Counted from the stretch's first letter, positions 1 through 8,375 are shown. The stretch: DNA of 64,000 bases from Arthrobacter sp. UM1 (GCF_020483305.1 NZ_JACWAB010000005.1:1-64000), one strand, 5' to 3'. Notes: a model not told the origin generated them from the sequence alone. A program made the numbers and translations.

Positions 1-1
1 C

Positions 2-292
2 TCCGGCTTCACCCGCTGGGTCTACTCCAAGGCCTACGGCCGCGACGTCCTCGGCTCCGGCAGCGCCAAGACCCAGACCTACAAGGGCGCCATCACGAAC
101 AACCCGCAGCCGGGCGACCTCGTCTACTTCTCGCACGCCGGCCAGAGCGTCCACGCGGCTTACCACACGGCGATCTACCTCGGAAACGGCCGGATCGCCC
201 AGGAGTTCCACACGGGCACGGTCATGCAGTACAACACCATCACGATGAGCAAGCGCTCCACCGACAAGGTCTACTACATGCACATGCAGTAG
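2..292 (+). CDS. NlpC/P60 cell-wall hydrolase, C-terminal fragment
   Basis: The frame is open from the left edge and ends at TAG 290-292, giving 96 residues of the C-terminus. It begins with SGFTRWVY, the residues that follow the catalytic Cys in NlpC/P60 peptidases (DCSGF), so the Cys itself lies just outside the window. Further on are PGDLVYF and then HTAIYLGNGRI, which carries the catalytic His of the fold. Family members are secreted and cut D-Glu to diamino-acid bonds in peptidoglycan stem peptides. The N-terminal signal and any binding domains are not visible. Family call is firm; substrate is inferred. Confidence 0.8.
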   Translation, partial: SGFTRWVYSKAYGRDVLGSGSAKTQTYKGAITNNPQPGDLVYFSHAGQSVHAAYHTAIYLGNGRIAQEFHTGTVMQYNTITMSKRSTDKVYYMHMQ

Positions 293-363
293 CCGGCGTC
301 GGGGCGCCTGGCGCAGGCGGCCGCCGCCCGACAGCCGCCTGCGCCCCGTCCGCCTCACCCCGC

Positions 364-423
364 CAAGAATGGAGCGATCCGTGCAGTCCCAGCCTCGGGA
401 TTGCACGGATCGCTCCATTCTTG
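364..423. terminator. very long perfect hairpin, probable terminator
   Basis: A 22-bp perfect inverted repeat (364-385 with 402-423) extends inward through a G-T pair and four more pairs (387-390 with 397-400), making a 27-bp stem with a six-base loop. It lies 72 bases after the hydrolase stop. There is no T-tract, which is common for actinobacterial terminators. The length and perfection are unusual; it could also be a repeated extragenic palindrome. Confidence 0.6.
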
Positions 424-707
424 TGTGGCCGCCATGGCTGCGGGCAGACGATGGGGCCGCTGCGCTCGGCCTCGGTTGGGACCGCTTTGGATGCGAGGGG
501 AAGAGACTGGTCTCCGCAGGGACTCGGGCTCCGCGAAGCAAGTTTTCATTGACTGTCGTCGGGGCGCTCGCCCCGGTGTCCCCTTGGGCCGGGGAATGAC
601 CCCATCTGCGGCAGACAGTCCCCAGCGGCTCCCGAGGTGCCGTTGAACCCCTAGGGGCCCTGTCTTCAACTTGGGTTGAGGAATGAATTGGAGCAAGGAC
701 TCACCTC

Positions 708-736
708 TTGACAGCCCCTTCCCACCGGACTAGCCT
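708..736 (+). promoter_or_regulatory. sigma70-type promoter of the peptide/ligase operon
   Basis: TTGACA (708-713), a 17-base spacer and TAGCCT (731-736) match the -35 and -10 boxes of a housekeeping promoter. Transcription would start near 743, leaving about 38 bases before the small ORF at 781, so that ORF would be the first gene of the message. Confidence 0.65.
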
Positions 737-780
737 CACAGCAACAGACAAGACAAAACACTCGTTAGCAAGAGGCGCGC

Positions 781-954
781 ATGTCCATCACAGCCCCGCT
801 CCCGCCCCTCGCCTGGGCCAAAACCGACTACCCCAACCCGGGCGCGGTTCTGGATTGGGCCCCTCAGCACTCTCTTGAATTTGCTCAGCGGCTGCCGGCG
901 CTCCTTCGCTCCGAGTCCGCCCTCGTCGCAGAGAGGGATTCTCACCATGAGTGA
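781..954 (+). CDS. 57-aa small ORF, candidate precursor or leader peptide
   Basis: ATG at 781 follows AAGAGG (six bases upstream) and a strong promoter. The frame ends with TGA 952-954, overlapping the ligase start (ATG 947) by eight bases, so translation of the two is probably coupled. The peptide has a Pro-rich start (MSITAPLPPL), a Trp/Tyr/Pro middle (WAKTDYPNP then GAVLDWAPQ) and a charged tail ending DSHHE. I do not recognise a family. It could be the substrate of the ATP-grasp enzyme, a regulatory leader peptide or a small partner protein. Existence is inferred from promoter, position and overlap; function is unknown. Confidence 0.5.
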   Translation: MSITAPLPPLAWAKTDYPNPGAVLDWAPQHSLEFAQRLPALLRSESALVAERDSHHE

Positions 955-2176
955 CCCCATCGACGTCGTCCTCTTCCGCTATTCACCTCGACCGGTCGAG
1001 CTCTGGCACCTGAATGATCTCAACGTGCGCATCCTGACCCTGGAGTCTGGGCGGGATCGGTACTTCACCGAGCCCAAGGTCGATGAGGAAAAGGTCACCT
1101 TCCTCGAGGACTTCGAGGTCCACACGCTCTTCCGGACGATCCGCTCAATTCGGGAGGAAGGGCCGATCCGGTCGATCTCCACCCTCGGTGAGGATGACAT
1201 GGACATCGCGGGCCTGCTCCAGGAATTCTTTGTCTCCGGCCTGTCGGATTTCGCCGTGGGCACCCTGTTCAAGGACAAGCTGCTCATGCGCGCGGCGCTC
1301 GAAGGCGTCGTGCCTCAGCCCAGCTTCCGTGGGCTCAGCGAATTCACCGGCACCCGTACCGACCTCATCGACGCCGGTTTCGGGATCATCAAGCCGCGGC
1401 GCAGTGCGGGCGCCCAGGGCGTCGCCCGGCTCGAGGACCTGACCGACGAGGAGTTCACCGCCCTGAACCTTCGGGAGCTGCTGGCCGAGAGCTTCGTTGA
1501 CACCCCTCGCATGGTGACCGGCGATGGCTTCGCAGTGGGCCACGAGATGCAGCGTTTCTGCGTCCACGAGTACGATGCCGGCGTCCTGAGCTCCTTGAAG
1601 GAGCGTCGGCACGGTATCGCTCTGGGCACGTCGCGCCTCTACGACGAGTCGGTCGAGACGGTGAAAACCCTGTTCGACCTGTCTTCGCGGGTGATCGAGA
1701 CCATCGGGAGCAGCACAAGGGTCACTCCGTTCCACTTTGAGTGGTTCGTCCCGGCCGAGGGAGACCCCGTCTTCTGTGAGGTGGGGCTTCGCTTCGGCGG
1801 CATGTCCATCCCTCGCATGGTCAGCTATGCCTTCGACTGCCCCCTGATCGAGGAGTACTGGGCTGCGATGTTCTCGGGCCGCAAGGCCGAGCAGCCTCTC
1901 GATCGAGACCACCTGGACATGCCAGTCCGACGCGCCATCTGCTACGGCCGCTACCGCCGCAGCGGCACGGTGGTCTCGGCTCCTGCTCGCGAGGACTTCC
2001 CGATGGCGCACAACGTATGGATCTGGGTGAAGGCAGGCGACGAAGGCGGTCGCGACGCCTCCGTTGTCAGCGACAACGCCGGCATGGTGGAACTCATCGG
2101 TGACAGCCATGAGGATGTCCTCGCGAAGCTGGCGATGGTCGAGGCCATCATGGACGAGAAGCTGGTCGTCGAATGA
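947..2176 (+). CDS. ATP-grasp carboxylate-amine ligase (L-amino-acid-ligase type)
   Basis: 409 aa from ATG 947; an in-frame start at 875 would run back through the small ORF and has no better ribosome site. ATP-grasp features in order: DKLLMRAALEGVVPQP (about 110-125, entry helix), FGIIKPRRSAGAQGV (about 145-159, ATP-binding Lys and Gly-rich loop), HFEW (about 263-266) and EVGLRFGGMSIP (about 278-289, metal-binding Glu and R-x-GG). This family joins a carboxylate to an amine through an acyl phosphate; relatives make dipeptides or add amino acids to peptides. It does not look like biotin carboxylase or PurK. It overlaps small ORFs at both ends and precedes an exporter, which suggests a secreted peptide-like product. 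Substrate unknown. Confidence 0.8.
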   Translation: MSDPIDVVLFRYSPRPVELWHLNDLNVRILTLESGRDRYFTEPKVDEEKVTFLEDFEVHTLFRTIRSIREEGPIRSISTLGEDDMDIAGLLQEFFVSGLSDFAVGTLFKDKLLMRAALEGVVPQPSFRGLSEFTGTRTDLIDAGFGIIKPRRSAGAQGVARLEDLTDEEFTALNLRELLAESFVDTPRMVTGDGFAVGHEMQRFCVHEYDAGVLSSLKERRHGIALGTSRLYDESVETVKTLFDLSSRVIETIGSSTRVTPFHFEWFVPAEGDPVFCEVGLRFGGMSIPRMVSYAFDCPLIEEYWAAMFSGRKAEQPLDRDHLDMPVRRAICYGRYRRSGTVVSAPAREDFPMAHNVWIWVKAGDEGGRDASVVSDNAGMVELIGDSHEDVLAKLAMVEAIMDEKLVVE

Positions 2177-2313
2177 CCGGCTCCCGCCAGATCCGGTTCC
2201 CCATCGCGGCCCGAGCCTCCAACGCCACCCTGGCTTGCCGCTTCCGCGACGACGACGTCGGAGTCCGTCATACCGCCGATCACGCCATGCTCCACGGATC
2301 ACTGCCTGCATGA
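2173..2313 (+). CDS. 46-aa small ORF between ligase and exporter
   Basis: ATG 2173 overlaps the ligase stop as ATGA, and its own TGA (2311-2313) overlaps the exporter ATG (2310) as ATGA. The frame exactly fills the gap between the two genes, which is hard to explain unless it is translated. The peptide is basic and mixed, with one Cys near the middle (TLACRFRDDDVGV) and four His, and it has no membrane segment. I recognise no family. It may be a second precursor peptide, a small partner protein, or a frame kept open only to carry ribosomes to the exporter. Confidence 0.45.
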   Translation: MTGSRQIRFPIAARASNATLACRFRDDDVGVRHTADHAMLHGSLPA

Positions 2314-3551
2314 CGACGGCGCTGAGATCTTTTGGGCGTGCTCCCTGGCTGATCGCCGCCATCGCTTTGTCGAAGGCGGGCACGCTGGCATACACGACGG
2401 TCATGCTGTGGGCGGTCAACCAGTACGCCGGCGCCGGCGGGGTAGGTCTTGTCAACGCGTTGGGCGGCCTGACGTCGGTGCTCGCCGGGATCTCCGCGAC
2501 GGTCTGGATCGATCGGTTCGACCGCCGAATGATCCTGCTGGTCCTCGATGGGATCACTGCGGCGTTGACCTTCCTCGCCGTGGGGGTCCTCGTGCTCACG
2601 CCATGGAATAACGTGACCGTGATCGCGGCCACGATTGCGATGGTTACTGCGGCGGCCGCCAGTCTCTATTCGCCGGCCAGTCGGTCGTTGGTGCCGGCGC
2701 TGGTTCCTCAGAGTTCGTTGGAGCAGTACAACAGCTTCTACACCTCCTTCACAGAGCTGTCGCGCGCGATCGGGCCGGCGCTCGGAACGATTCTGCTGGC
2801 AGTGGGAGGCTCTGATGCTTTCGCGCTGAGTCTGCTCGTCAACGGGCTCTCCTTCGCTTTCTCGTTCCTGTTCACCATGAACCTTCCAAGGGTGGAAGGG
2901 CACCGCGTCGAGGATCGGCGGCATGACCGGGCCTTCTCTGCGTACGCCTACCTTGCCGGCCAGCCTCATCTGCTCGGCGACCTGGCTGGTGCAATGGGCA
3001 TCAACTTCGCCCTCTCCAGCCTCACGTATGTACTGCTGGGGCGACTCGCCGAGACGGGCTCACCCGCTTCGATGTTCGGTCTCGCCCACTCGATCGAGGC
3101 GATCGGGGTGGTCGTCTCCGCGCTGCTCGCGGCGAGACTGGGGGACTCTCTTCGGCTGATGCGAGCCCCCCAGCTGCTGGTGCCGGTCGCCCTCAGCCTT
3201 CTGATCGGGCTGTTGGCCGGCCCCTGGACCGTGACGGCCGCGATCACCGCAGCCGCGATCCTGGTGACGTTCTTCAACATCGTGCTGTTCAGCAGGCTTC
3301 AGCGCGAGATTCCTCGGGAGATCATCGGCCGCGTCGTCGCCGTGGTCACAACCAGTTCAGCGGCGCTCATCCCGCTCGGGAACCTCGTGTTCGCCTTCCT
3401 CGCCTCCCGGGTGACCAGCAACACGCTCATCCTCATCACCTGCGCTGGGCTGGTCGCGCTGCGGTTCATCGCCGCGCACTTGGGCCGCCGAACCCTCAAG
3501 GCAGGATCACCTAGCCTGCAGAATGGGAGCGCAGGGGCGTCGACGTCGTGA
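2310..3551 (+). CDS. MFS exporter
   Basis: 413 aa with about twelve hydrophobic segments and the MFS loop motif DRFDRR between helices 2 and 3. The start at ATG 2310 (MTTALRSFGRAPW) is chosen because it puts helix 1 near the N-terminus and overlaps the upstream stop as ATGA; the frame is open further upstream but reads as non-membrane, Arg-rich sequence. The overall pattern resembles the drug and siderophore exporter branch (EntS-like), which is inference. Its place in the overlapping operon suggests it exports, or gives immunity to, the product made with the ATP-grasp ligase. Confidence 0.8.
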   Translation: MTTALRSFGRAPWLIAAIALSKAGTLAYTTVMLWAVNQYAGAGGVGLVNALGGLTSVLAGISATVWIDRFDRRMILLVLDGITAALTFLAVGVLVLTPWNNVTVIAATIAMVTAAAASLYSPASRSLVPALVPQSSLEQYNSFYTSFTELSRAIGPALGTILLAVGGSDAFALSLLVNGLSFAFSFLFTMNLPRVEGHRVEDRRHDRAFSAYAYLAGQPHLLGDLAGAMGINFALSSLTYVLLGRLAETGSPASMFGLAHSIEAIGVVVSALLAARLGDSLRLMRAPQLLVPVALSLLIGLLAGPWTVTAAITAAAILVTFFNIVLFSRLQREIPREIIGRVVAVVTTSSAALIPLGNLVFAFLASRVTSNTLILITCAGLVALRFIAAHLGRRTLKAGSPSLQNGSAGASTS

Positions 3552-3587
3552 AGCGCCTTCAATCGGACATGGTCTGGAGTCTCTATC

Positions 3588-4694
3588 GTGTCGCGTGATC
3601 AAGACAGCTTCAGCTTCATCGAGGGCTGGGCTGAATGCGCGGGGGTCCACTGGGCGCCATCCCCGCCAACCCTGCGGGACGGATGGTTCTTGGGGTCGGC
3701 ACTGCAGTTGTACGACCTCAAGACGCTCGACGTCCCGAAGGGGATGTGCCGGTTCGTCGACACGATCTGGACCCGGCACATCGATCTCCTGCCGCCTAAC
3801 CTTTACTGGGAACTCCACAACGAGCTCTTCCACTCCATCTGGACGGGTCCCGCGCCGGCTTTCGCAGCGGTGGCCGAGTTCGTCGCCGGGCTTCGCTCGG
3901 CCTTCTCCATCGCCGCCGACGACCTGGTCCTCGTGAGCGAAGACGGTGATCTCTCCCGCATCCTCAATCCGGGGTCCGTCGTGCCTGCAAGCGTGCCGTT
4001 CGTCTTGAGCGGCGTGAAGGTGGGTGCCTACGCCAAGTTGTTCGTGCGTCGTCCAGACGGAACGTTTCCCCTGCTGGACCTGGTTGTCTTCGAATTCGGC
4101 GGCGGCGTCTGCACCGAGATTCACCTGAACGTGGCGCACGTCCGCGTGGCTGCGGGAGAGATCCCCACCATCTACTCGATGGCCTCCAAGCGGCCCACGA
4201 TGGTCGCGCTGCGCCTGTCCGAGCAGCAATCCGCCTTGGCACGCAGCTCGCGAACGGTGCGAATCATCGCCTTGGCCGATGCGCTCCGCCACGCATCCGC
4301 GGAGGGCGCCCAGTTCTCGGGCACCAGGGCCGGCCACATCTACAAGCGGATGGCCAAGTCGTTGGCGGAGGACCTCATCGTGACTGAGAACGAGGGTGCG
4401 CTCGACACGCTTGGGCTTGCTGCTGGGGCGACGGCCTTCGTCGGGCGGGAGATGGACCAGATCCTACGGCTCGATGTGAACAAGCTGCGGTCGATGGCCC
4501 CCGAATACCGACGCGAGACTCTCGGGGTCTCCGACGCTCGCCTGGACGTCGCGGCCGGTTCTGCTGCGGATCCTGCGATCCGCCTCCCCGCAGCCAGAGC
4601 CCGCTACTTCACCGACCTGCCTCTGCTCGGGGCACGGCCTCGGGATGAGATCGAAGCCAATCTCGCAGAGCTCGTCGCTGCCCGCACGAACTGA
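3588..4694 (+). CDS. unrecognised 368-aa protein of the ligase operon
   Basis: GTG 3588 has GGAG eight bases upstream; the gap to the exporter stop is 36 bases, so it is probably co-transcribed. The protein is soluble, with no signal or membrane segment. Notable stretches are WAECAGVHWAPSPPTLRDGW near the N-terminus, LLPPNLYWELHNELFHS (about 65-80), a strand-rich middle with DLVVFEFGGGVCTEIHLNV (about 165-183), and a helical C-terminal third. I recognise no family. The Cys, His and Glu around CTEIH could bind metal or be catalytic, but this is a guess. Position suggests a biosynthetic or self-protection role. Confidence 0.7.
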   Translation: MSRDQDSFSFIEGWAECAGVHWAPSPPTLRDGWFLGSALQLYDLKTLDVPKGMCRFVDTIWTRHIDLLPPNLYWELHNELFHSIWTGPAPAFAAVAEFVAGLRSAFSIAADDLVLVSEDGDLSRILNPGSVVPASVPFVLSGVKVGAYAKLFVRRPDGTFPLLDLVVFEFGGGVCTEIHLNVAHVRVAAGEIPTIYSMASKRPTMVALRLSEQQSALARSSRTVRIIALADALRHASAEGAQFSGTRAGHIYKRMAKSLAEDLIVTENEGALDTLGLAAGATAFVGREMDQILRLDVNKLRSMAPEYRRETLGVSDARLDVAAGSAADPAIRLPAARARYFTDLPLLGARPRDEIEANLAELVAARTN

Positions 4695-5220
4695 GGCAGG
4701 GAGTCATGAAGACCTGATGCTGGGCGGCGGCTTGATGGCGCCCGGCGTGGCGAACAGTCTCACCCGACGCCATGACGTCACGGCGCCCAGTCTATTTCTA
4801 GAGCCGGATGCCCGGGCGCTCGAGGTGATCCACGTTCTCGACTCAGTGGGAGAAGGTCCTCACGCGGCGGTCATGTCTTGCGTAGCGGGCGGTCCCCGTC
4901 GCCGCGAATTCCGGAGTGGTGAACACATGCGGAAGCTGAGCCAGTTGGACGGTGACACAGACACCCGCCTCGCTCAGATCCGTCAGGAGTATGAGCGCCG
5001 CATGGACGCTACGTCTGCCGCGCTGGACTTCTCAGCGGTCACTCGTGCGGGTCGGCCTGAACGCGGCTCTTGCACACGTGCGGTAGAGAATGAGGTCTCT
5101 CCGCGGTCCACCCCTCCCACAAGGCCAGGTTTCTGCCAAGACAAATCACTACACCGTCCCGGAGATACAGAGTTGGCGAAGTTCTTCGCACATCTGAAGT
5201 GAGAGTGAAATTGGAAACGC
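4695..5220 (+). other. gene-poor stretch, possible gene remnant
   Basis: A frame is open through 5202 (ATG options 4645, 4927), but most of it does not look like protein. The part from 4927 (MRKLSQLDGDTDTRLAQIR) is helical and has GGAG upstream, so a short real or decayed gene is possible. No terminator is obvious between the 368-aa gene and the second MFS gene. Confidence 0.3.
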
Positions 5221-6633
5221 GTGAATAAGCAAGAAAAACACCTCCCAGGGGTCCCCCGGGAAGCCAAGCTCGTCATCGCCATCGGCCTGCTCGAGGCATT
5301 CGCCGCGAACTTCTCCATGATGGCCTCCTTCATCTGGCTCACCACGCGCTTCCTTCCGCAGACCCAGTGGGACCCGGCCACCGCGTCCACCCTGTTTCTG
5401 GCGGTGACGGGGCTTTCGATCTTCCTTCTCATGAAACAGGTCGGCTCCCTTGTGGACCGCTTCAAACCGCATGGGCTGTTCCTCTCCGTCCAGGCCGCGA
5501 ATCTCATCATGCTGCCCTTGATGGCGCTGACCATCGCCCTGGCCGATCCTCAGCGCCCATGGCTCACCCTGGCCGAGCTGTTCGTGTTGGACCTGCTCAT
5601 CTCCGCCCGCGCCTCCACGTACAACAGCGCCGTGGATGTGCTCATCGCTCACGTCGTCCCCAAGGAGCACCGGGCCGACTACTACTCGCTGGACTTTCGC
5701 ATCGGCCTCATCGCCGTCTTCCTCGCACCGGCGGCCGCATCCTACGCCGTGGAGCAGTCTGTGTACCTGGGCCTGGGCATCGCCGCCGCAATCACCGGGC
5801 TCAGTCTCGCGCTGCTGCTCACCCCGCCGTACCGCGGCCTGGAGGCCCTCTCCTACGGGCGCCGGGTCTCCTGGACGCCGCGCCTGGCTTGGCGAGAACC
5901 GCTCACAGCCCTGCGCCGCGTCGTCGCGCTCTTGAGGATCACGCGCGGACGTTCGCCAGATCCATCCACCGCTCCCGCGCCCCCGGCCAAACCCCGCCGG
6001 GGCACCCAGCGCAGGGGTCTGCGGTCCCTGAGGTACGTGAAGCACATCGGGATCATCCTCACGCTGATGACCACCGAGGCCTTGGGCAACAGAGCCCGCG
6101 AGTCCTTTGACATCTACTTCGTCACGGACACTCTCGGACGGACCGCGGGCGACTTCGGCCTGCTCGCCGTCGCCCTCTCCGTTGGGCTGACGTTCGGGTC
6201 TTTCGCCGCCGGATGGACGCGGCGGAAGATCCGCTGGCGGCTCTGGCCGAGCGCCTGCTACATGGGATTCGGGCTGTGCTTTGCCGCGAAAGGGCTGGCC
6301 CCGACGTGGGAGCTGGTGCTGCTGACCACCGCCGGGGAAGGGCTCTGCCTGGGCCTGATGTCCGGGATCTTCCAGGCCGCCAAGGTCCAGTTCACGCCAC
6401 GCGCGCTCCTGGGCAGCACGTCGGCGGCTCTGGGGGCGGTGTTCCAGGGTGTGTCGACGGCGGGGCTGGCCTTGTGGGCCGCGTACGCCTGGGTCGGCTC
6501 CCGCCTCGGCGAGGAGTTCATGGGCGAGACGGGGTACAGGACGGCATTCGTCGTCGGCGGCGGACTCATCGCGTTGGCCGGCGCGCTCAGTCCGAGGTTC
6601 TACGCGGCGGCGCCGTGGAGGAAGGGGGCCTAG
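5221..6633 (+). CDS. MFS transporter, second exporter of the accessory block
   Basis: 470 aa from GTG 5221, with GGAAA about five bases upstream. The first six membrane helices are followed by a long basic, Pro-rich cytoplasmic loop (about residues 215-265, including DPSTAPAPPAKPRRG), then six more helices from YVKHIGIILTLMTTEALGN. The pattern is MFS; the substrate cannot be told. It ends at a strong hairpin, so it closes the block that starts at the 708 promoter. It is not closely similar to the exporter at 2310-3551. An export or immunity role with the ligase operon is inference. Confidence 0.75.
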   Translation: MNKQEKHLPGVPREAKLVIAIGLLEAFAANFSMMASFIWLTTRFLPQTQWDPATASTLFLAVTGLSIFLLMKQVGSLVDRFKPHGLFLSVQAANLIMLPLMALTIALADPQRPWLTLAELFVLDLLISARASTYNSAVDVLIAHVVPKEHRADYYSLDFRIGLIAVFLAPAAASYAVEQSVYLGLGIAAAITGLSLALLLTPPYRGLEALSYGRRVSWTPRLAWREPLTALRRVVALLRITRGRSPDPSTAPAPPAKPRRGTQRRGLRSLRYVKHIGIILTLMTTEALGNRARESFDIYFVTDTLGRTAGDFGLLAVALSVGLTFGSFAAGWTRRKIRWRLWPSACYMGFGLCFAAKGLAPTWELVLLTTAGEGLCLGLMSGIFQAAKVQFTPRALLGSTSAALGAVFQGVSTAGLALWAAYAWVGSRLGEEFMGETGYRTAFVVGGGLIALAGALSPRFYAAAPWRKGA

Positions 6634-6657
6634 CTTCCCGCCCCTCAGCACACAGAA

Positions 6658-6694
6658 CAGGCCCCGGAGGGACCCTCCGTCCCTCCGGGGCCTG
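6658..6694. terminator. bidirectional terminator
   Basis: A 15-bp perfect GC-rich stem (6658-6672 with 6680-6694) with a seven-base loop, between the convergent MFS gene and the secreted-protein gene. It can serve both strands. Confidence 0.8.
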
Positions 6695-6739
6695 CCCGTT
6701 CAGGCGGCTCCCCGCACGAGGCCGCCCGCTTCGGTCCCG

Positions 6740-7381
6740 CTACCGGATCGACTCGAGCGTGTCCGTCAGCGGGATGCCCTCCTCGGAGTTCTTCCACGCG
6801 TCGAGCATCTGCCGCTTCTCTGCGGGAGTCTTGCCCTGGAGCCCGTCGGCGGCCCTCGTGAACGTGGCCATCGCCCGCGTGCCGTCCGCCGTCGTGAAGG
6901 TCTGGCCGTCGCCGCTGCCGTCGGTCGCGAAGGCCGTGATCGCGCTCTCGCCCGAGCGGAGGGTCTCCCAGCCGAAGGCCATCCGAGTGCCGGGCACCGC
7001 GCTCTTCGGGAGCTCCGCGGTCCGGAAACCGGTCTCGTCCCACGTCACCGGGCGGTGGCCGCCCTCCTGCACGAGCGGCTGGTGCGTGGACACCGTCAGC
7101 GAATTGCCGCTCGGGGCCGTCAGGTAGAGCGTGTTCTCGTGCCGCTCCACGGTCCAGAGCCTCGGAACCTCCACGGAGAGGTGGCCGTCCTGCGTGCTGA
7201 CGCGCGTCGGCTCCTTCATCGGCGCCGAGGGCCCGGAGTCGTGCGCCGCCGGCTGGGCTGCGCTCCCCGTGTCCGCCGGTGCGGTCGGAGCCGCGCCCGC
7301 CGTCGGCGCGGCCAGAAGAGCCCCGCCGGCCAGGGCGAGCCCAGCGGCCGTCGTCGTCATGGTCTTCGTGAACTGTCGCAT
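6740..7381 (-). CDS. secreted protein with Sec signal peptide
   Basis: 213 aa; AGGAGG lies seven bases before the ATG. The N-terminus is a typical Sec signal: basic start, hydrophobic core (AAGLALAGGALLAAP), and likely cleavage after AGA near residue 30. A Pro/Ala-rich linker follows, then a beta-rich domain (about 60-150, including VEVPRLWTVERHENTLYLT) and a helical C-terminus. No Cys lipobox is present, so it is secreted rather than a lipoprotein. I recognise no enzymatic family; similar short proteins occur in actinobacterial secretomes. It is probably monocistronic. Confidence 0.75.
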   Translation of the reverse strand: MRQFTKTMTTTAAGLALAGGALLAAPTAGAAPTAPADTGSAAQPAAHDSGPSAPMKEPTRVSTQDGHLSVEVPRLWTVERHENTLYLTAPSGNSLTVSTHQPLVQEGGHRPVTWDETGFRTAELPKSAVPGTRMAFGWETLRSGESAITAFATDGSGDGQTFTTADGTRAMATFTRAADGLQGKTPAEKRQMLDAWKNSEEGIPLTDTLESIR

Positions 7382-7659
7382 CGTTGAGTCCTCCTGGGAG
7401 AATCGCGTGATGGAACGCGGTGAGACTTCCCCGTCACCGGGGCCTTCCGCGCCGCCTCAGCGAACGACGCCGCTCGACGGCGCTCGGGCCGGAAGCCGCT
7501 CGGCCGGTGGCCCGATGTTCTCCACGCTAAGAGGATTCACAGGAGATGCCGGTCACAATGCGGTTTCGATTCTGGGGCCGTCTCCCGGCTCGGACCTGCT
7601 CCCTCGGCTCGCGGCCGCCCGCAGCCCAGACCGCCCTTCAGCCCACACCGCCCTTCAGC

Positions 7660-8121
7660 TCAGTACTCGCCCTTGATGACGAAGTACGAGCCGCGGATCT
7701 CCCCCGCCAGCTTGGACTTCTGCCGCGCGAACTTGAACGCGGAGAGCTCCTCCGGGACCTCCATGCCCTGCGAGAGCTTGAAGCCGACGGCGCGCTTGCC
7801 GCCCTCCTCAAGCGTGTAGAGGACGTTGATGCTGAGGCCCGACTCGTAGAACACGTGCACCCACTTGATGCCGTCCACGTTGTTGAGGCTGATCTCGAGC
7901 GGCGTCGAGGCGATCTCCATGTCCCGCTCCTCCTTGAGGATGCGGTTGACCCAGGCGAGGAGCACGGGCTCCTCCTCTGCGGGCGAGACCTCGAACGGCT
8001 GCTTGTACTTGGTCCAGAAGTAGCGGGCCTCGTTGGCGCGCAGGCCCGCGAGCGCCTCTGAGACGGGCGAGGACTCGAGGCCCTCGGTGCTCACTTCGGC
8101 GAAATCGACTGGCTGGCCCAT
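7660..8121 (-). CDS. conserved-looking soluble protein, function unknown
   Basis: 153 aa. The start at 8121 (MGQPVDFAEVS) has AAGGAG about seven bases upstream; the longer frame to 8253 lacks this. The protein is soluble and begins with a helical part (EALAGLRANEARYFWTKYK), followed by a beta-rich core. I cannot assign a family. It is divergent from the MFS gene at 8376 across a 254-base spacer that must hold both promoters. Confidence 0.7.
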   Translation of the reverse strand: MGQPVDFAEVSTEGLESSPVSEALAGLRANEARYFWTKYKQPFEVSPAEEEPVLLAWVNRILKEERDMEIASTPLEISLNNVDGIKWVHVFYESGLSINVLYTLEEGGKRAVGFKLSQGMEVPEELSAFKFARQKSKLAGEIRGSYFVIKGEY

Positions 8122-8375
8122 GGCGGCTCCTTCGGTTGTGTGGCCGCGGTCCCGGGTCTGCCGGGCGACCGCGGCGGGGATGTTCTGGGGCCATCCTCTC
8201 AAACGCCCCTGCGGCCCTGTGGTGTCTCTCGGCCCACATTCCGGGCAGCGCACTCCCCCGCCGAGGGCCGCATGTGATGGTCTGGAGGGGATCAGACACT
8301 CGGGCCGCCGCGCCTCCCCCGGAGCGCGCCCTCAGCACACGCGGCCCCAACCGGACAGCCGGAAGCGGAGGTGGG

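Larger units (their letters stand above)
293..780. other. gene-less spacer before the ligase operon
   Basis: No credible coding region. It holds the long hairpin at 364-423, then about 280 bases without a recognisable element, then the promoter at 708-736. Short open frames around 369-646 lack ribosome binding sites and family resemblance. Confidence 0.5.

Noticed and set aside
1145-2632. 495-aa open frame on the minus strand across the ligase and exporter starts
   Set aside because: Arg/Asp/Gly-rich shadow of the plus-strand genes; no ribosome site or family motif.
4645-5202. 185-aa frame between the 368-aa gene and the second MFS gene
   Set aside because: Starts inside the upstream gene and most of it is not protein-like; kept only as a possible remnant.
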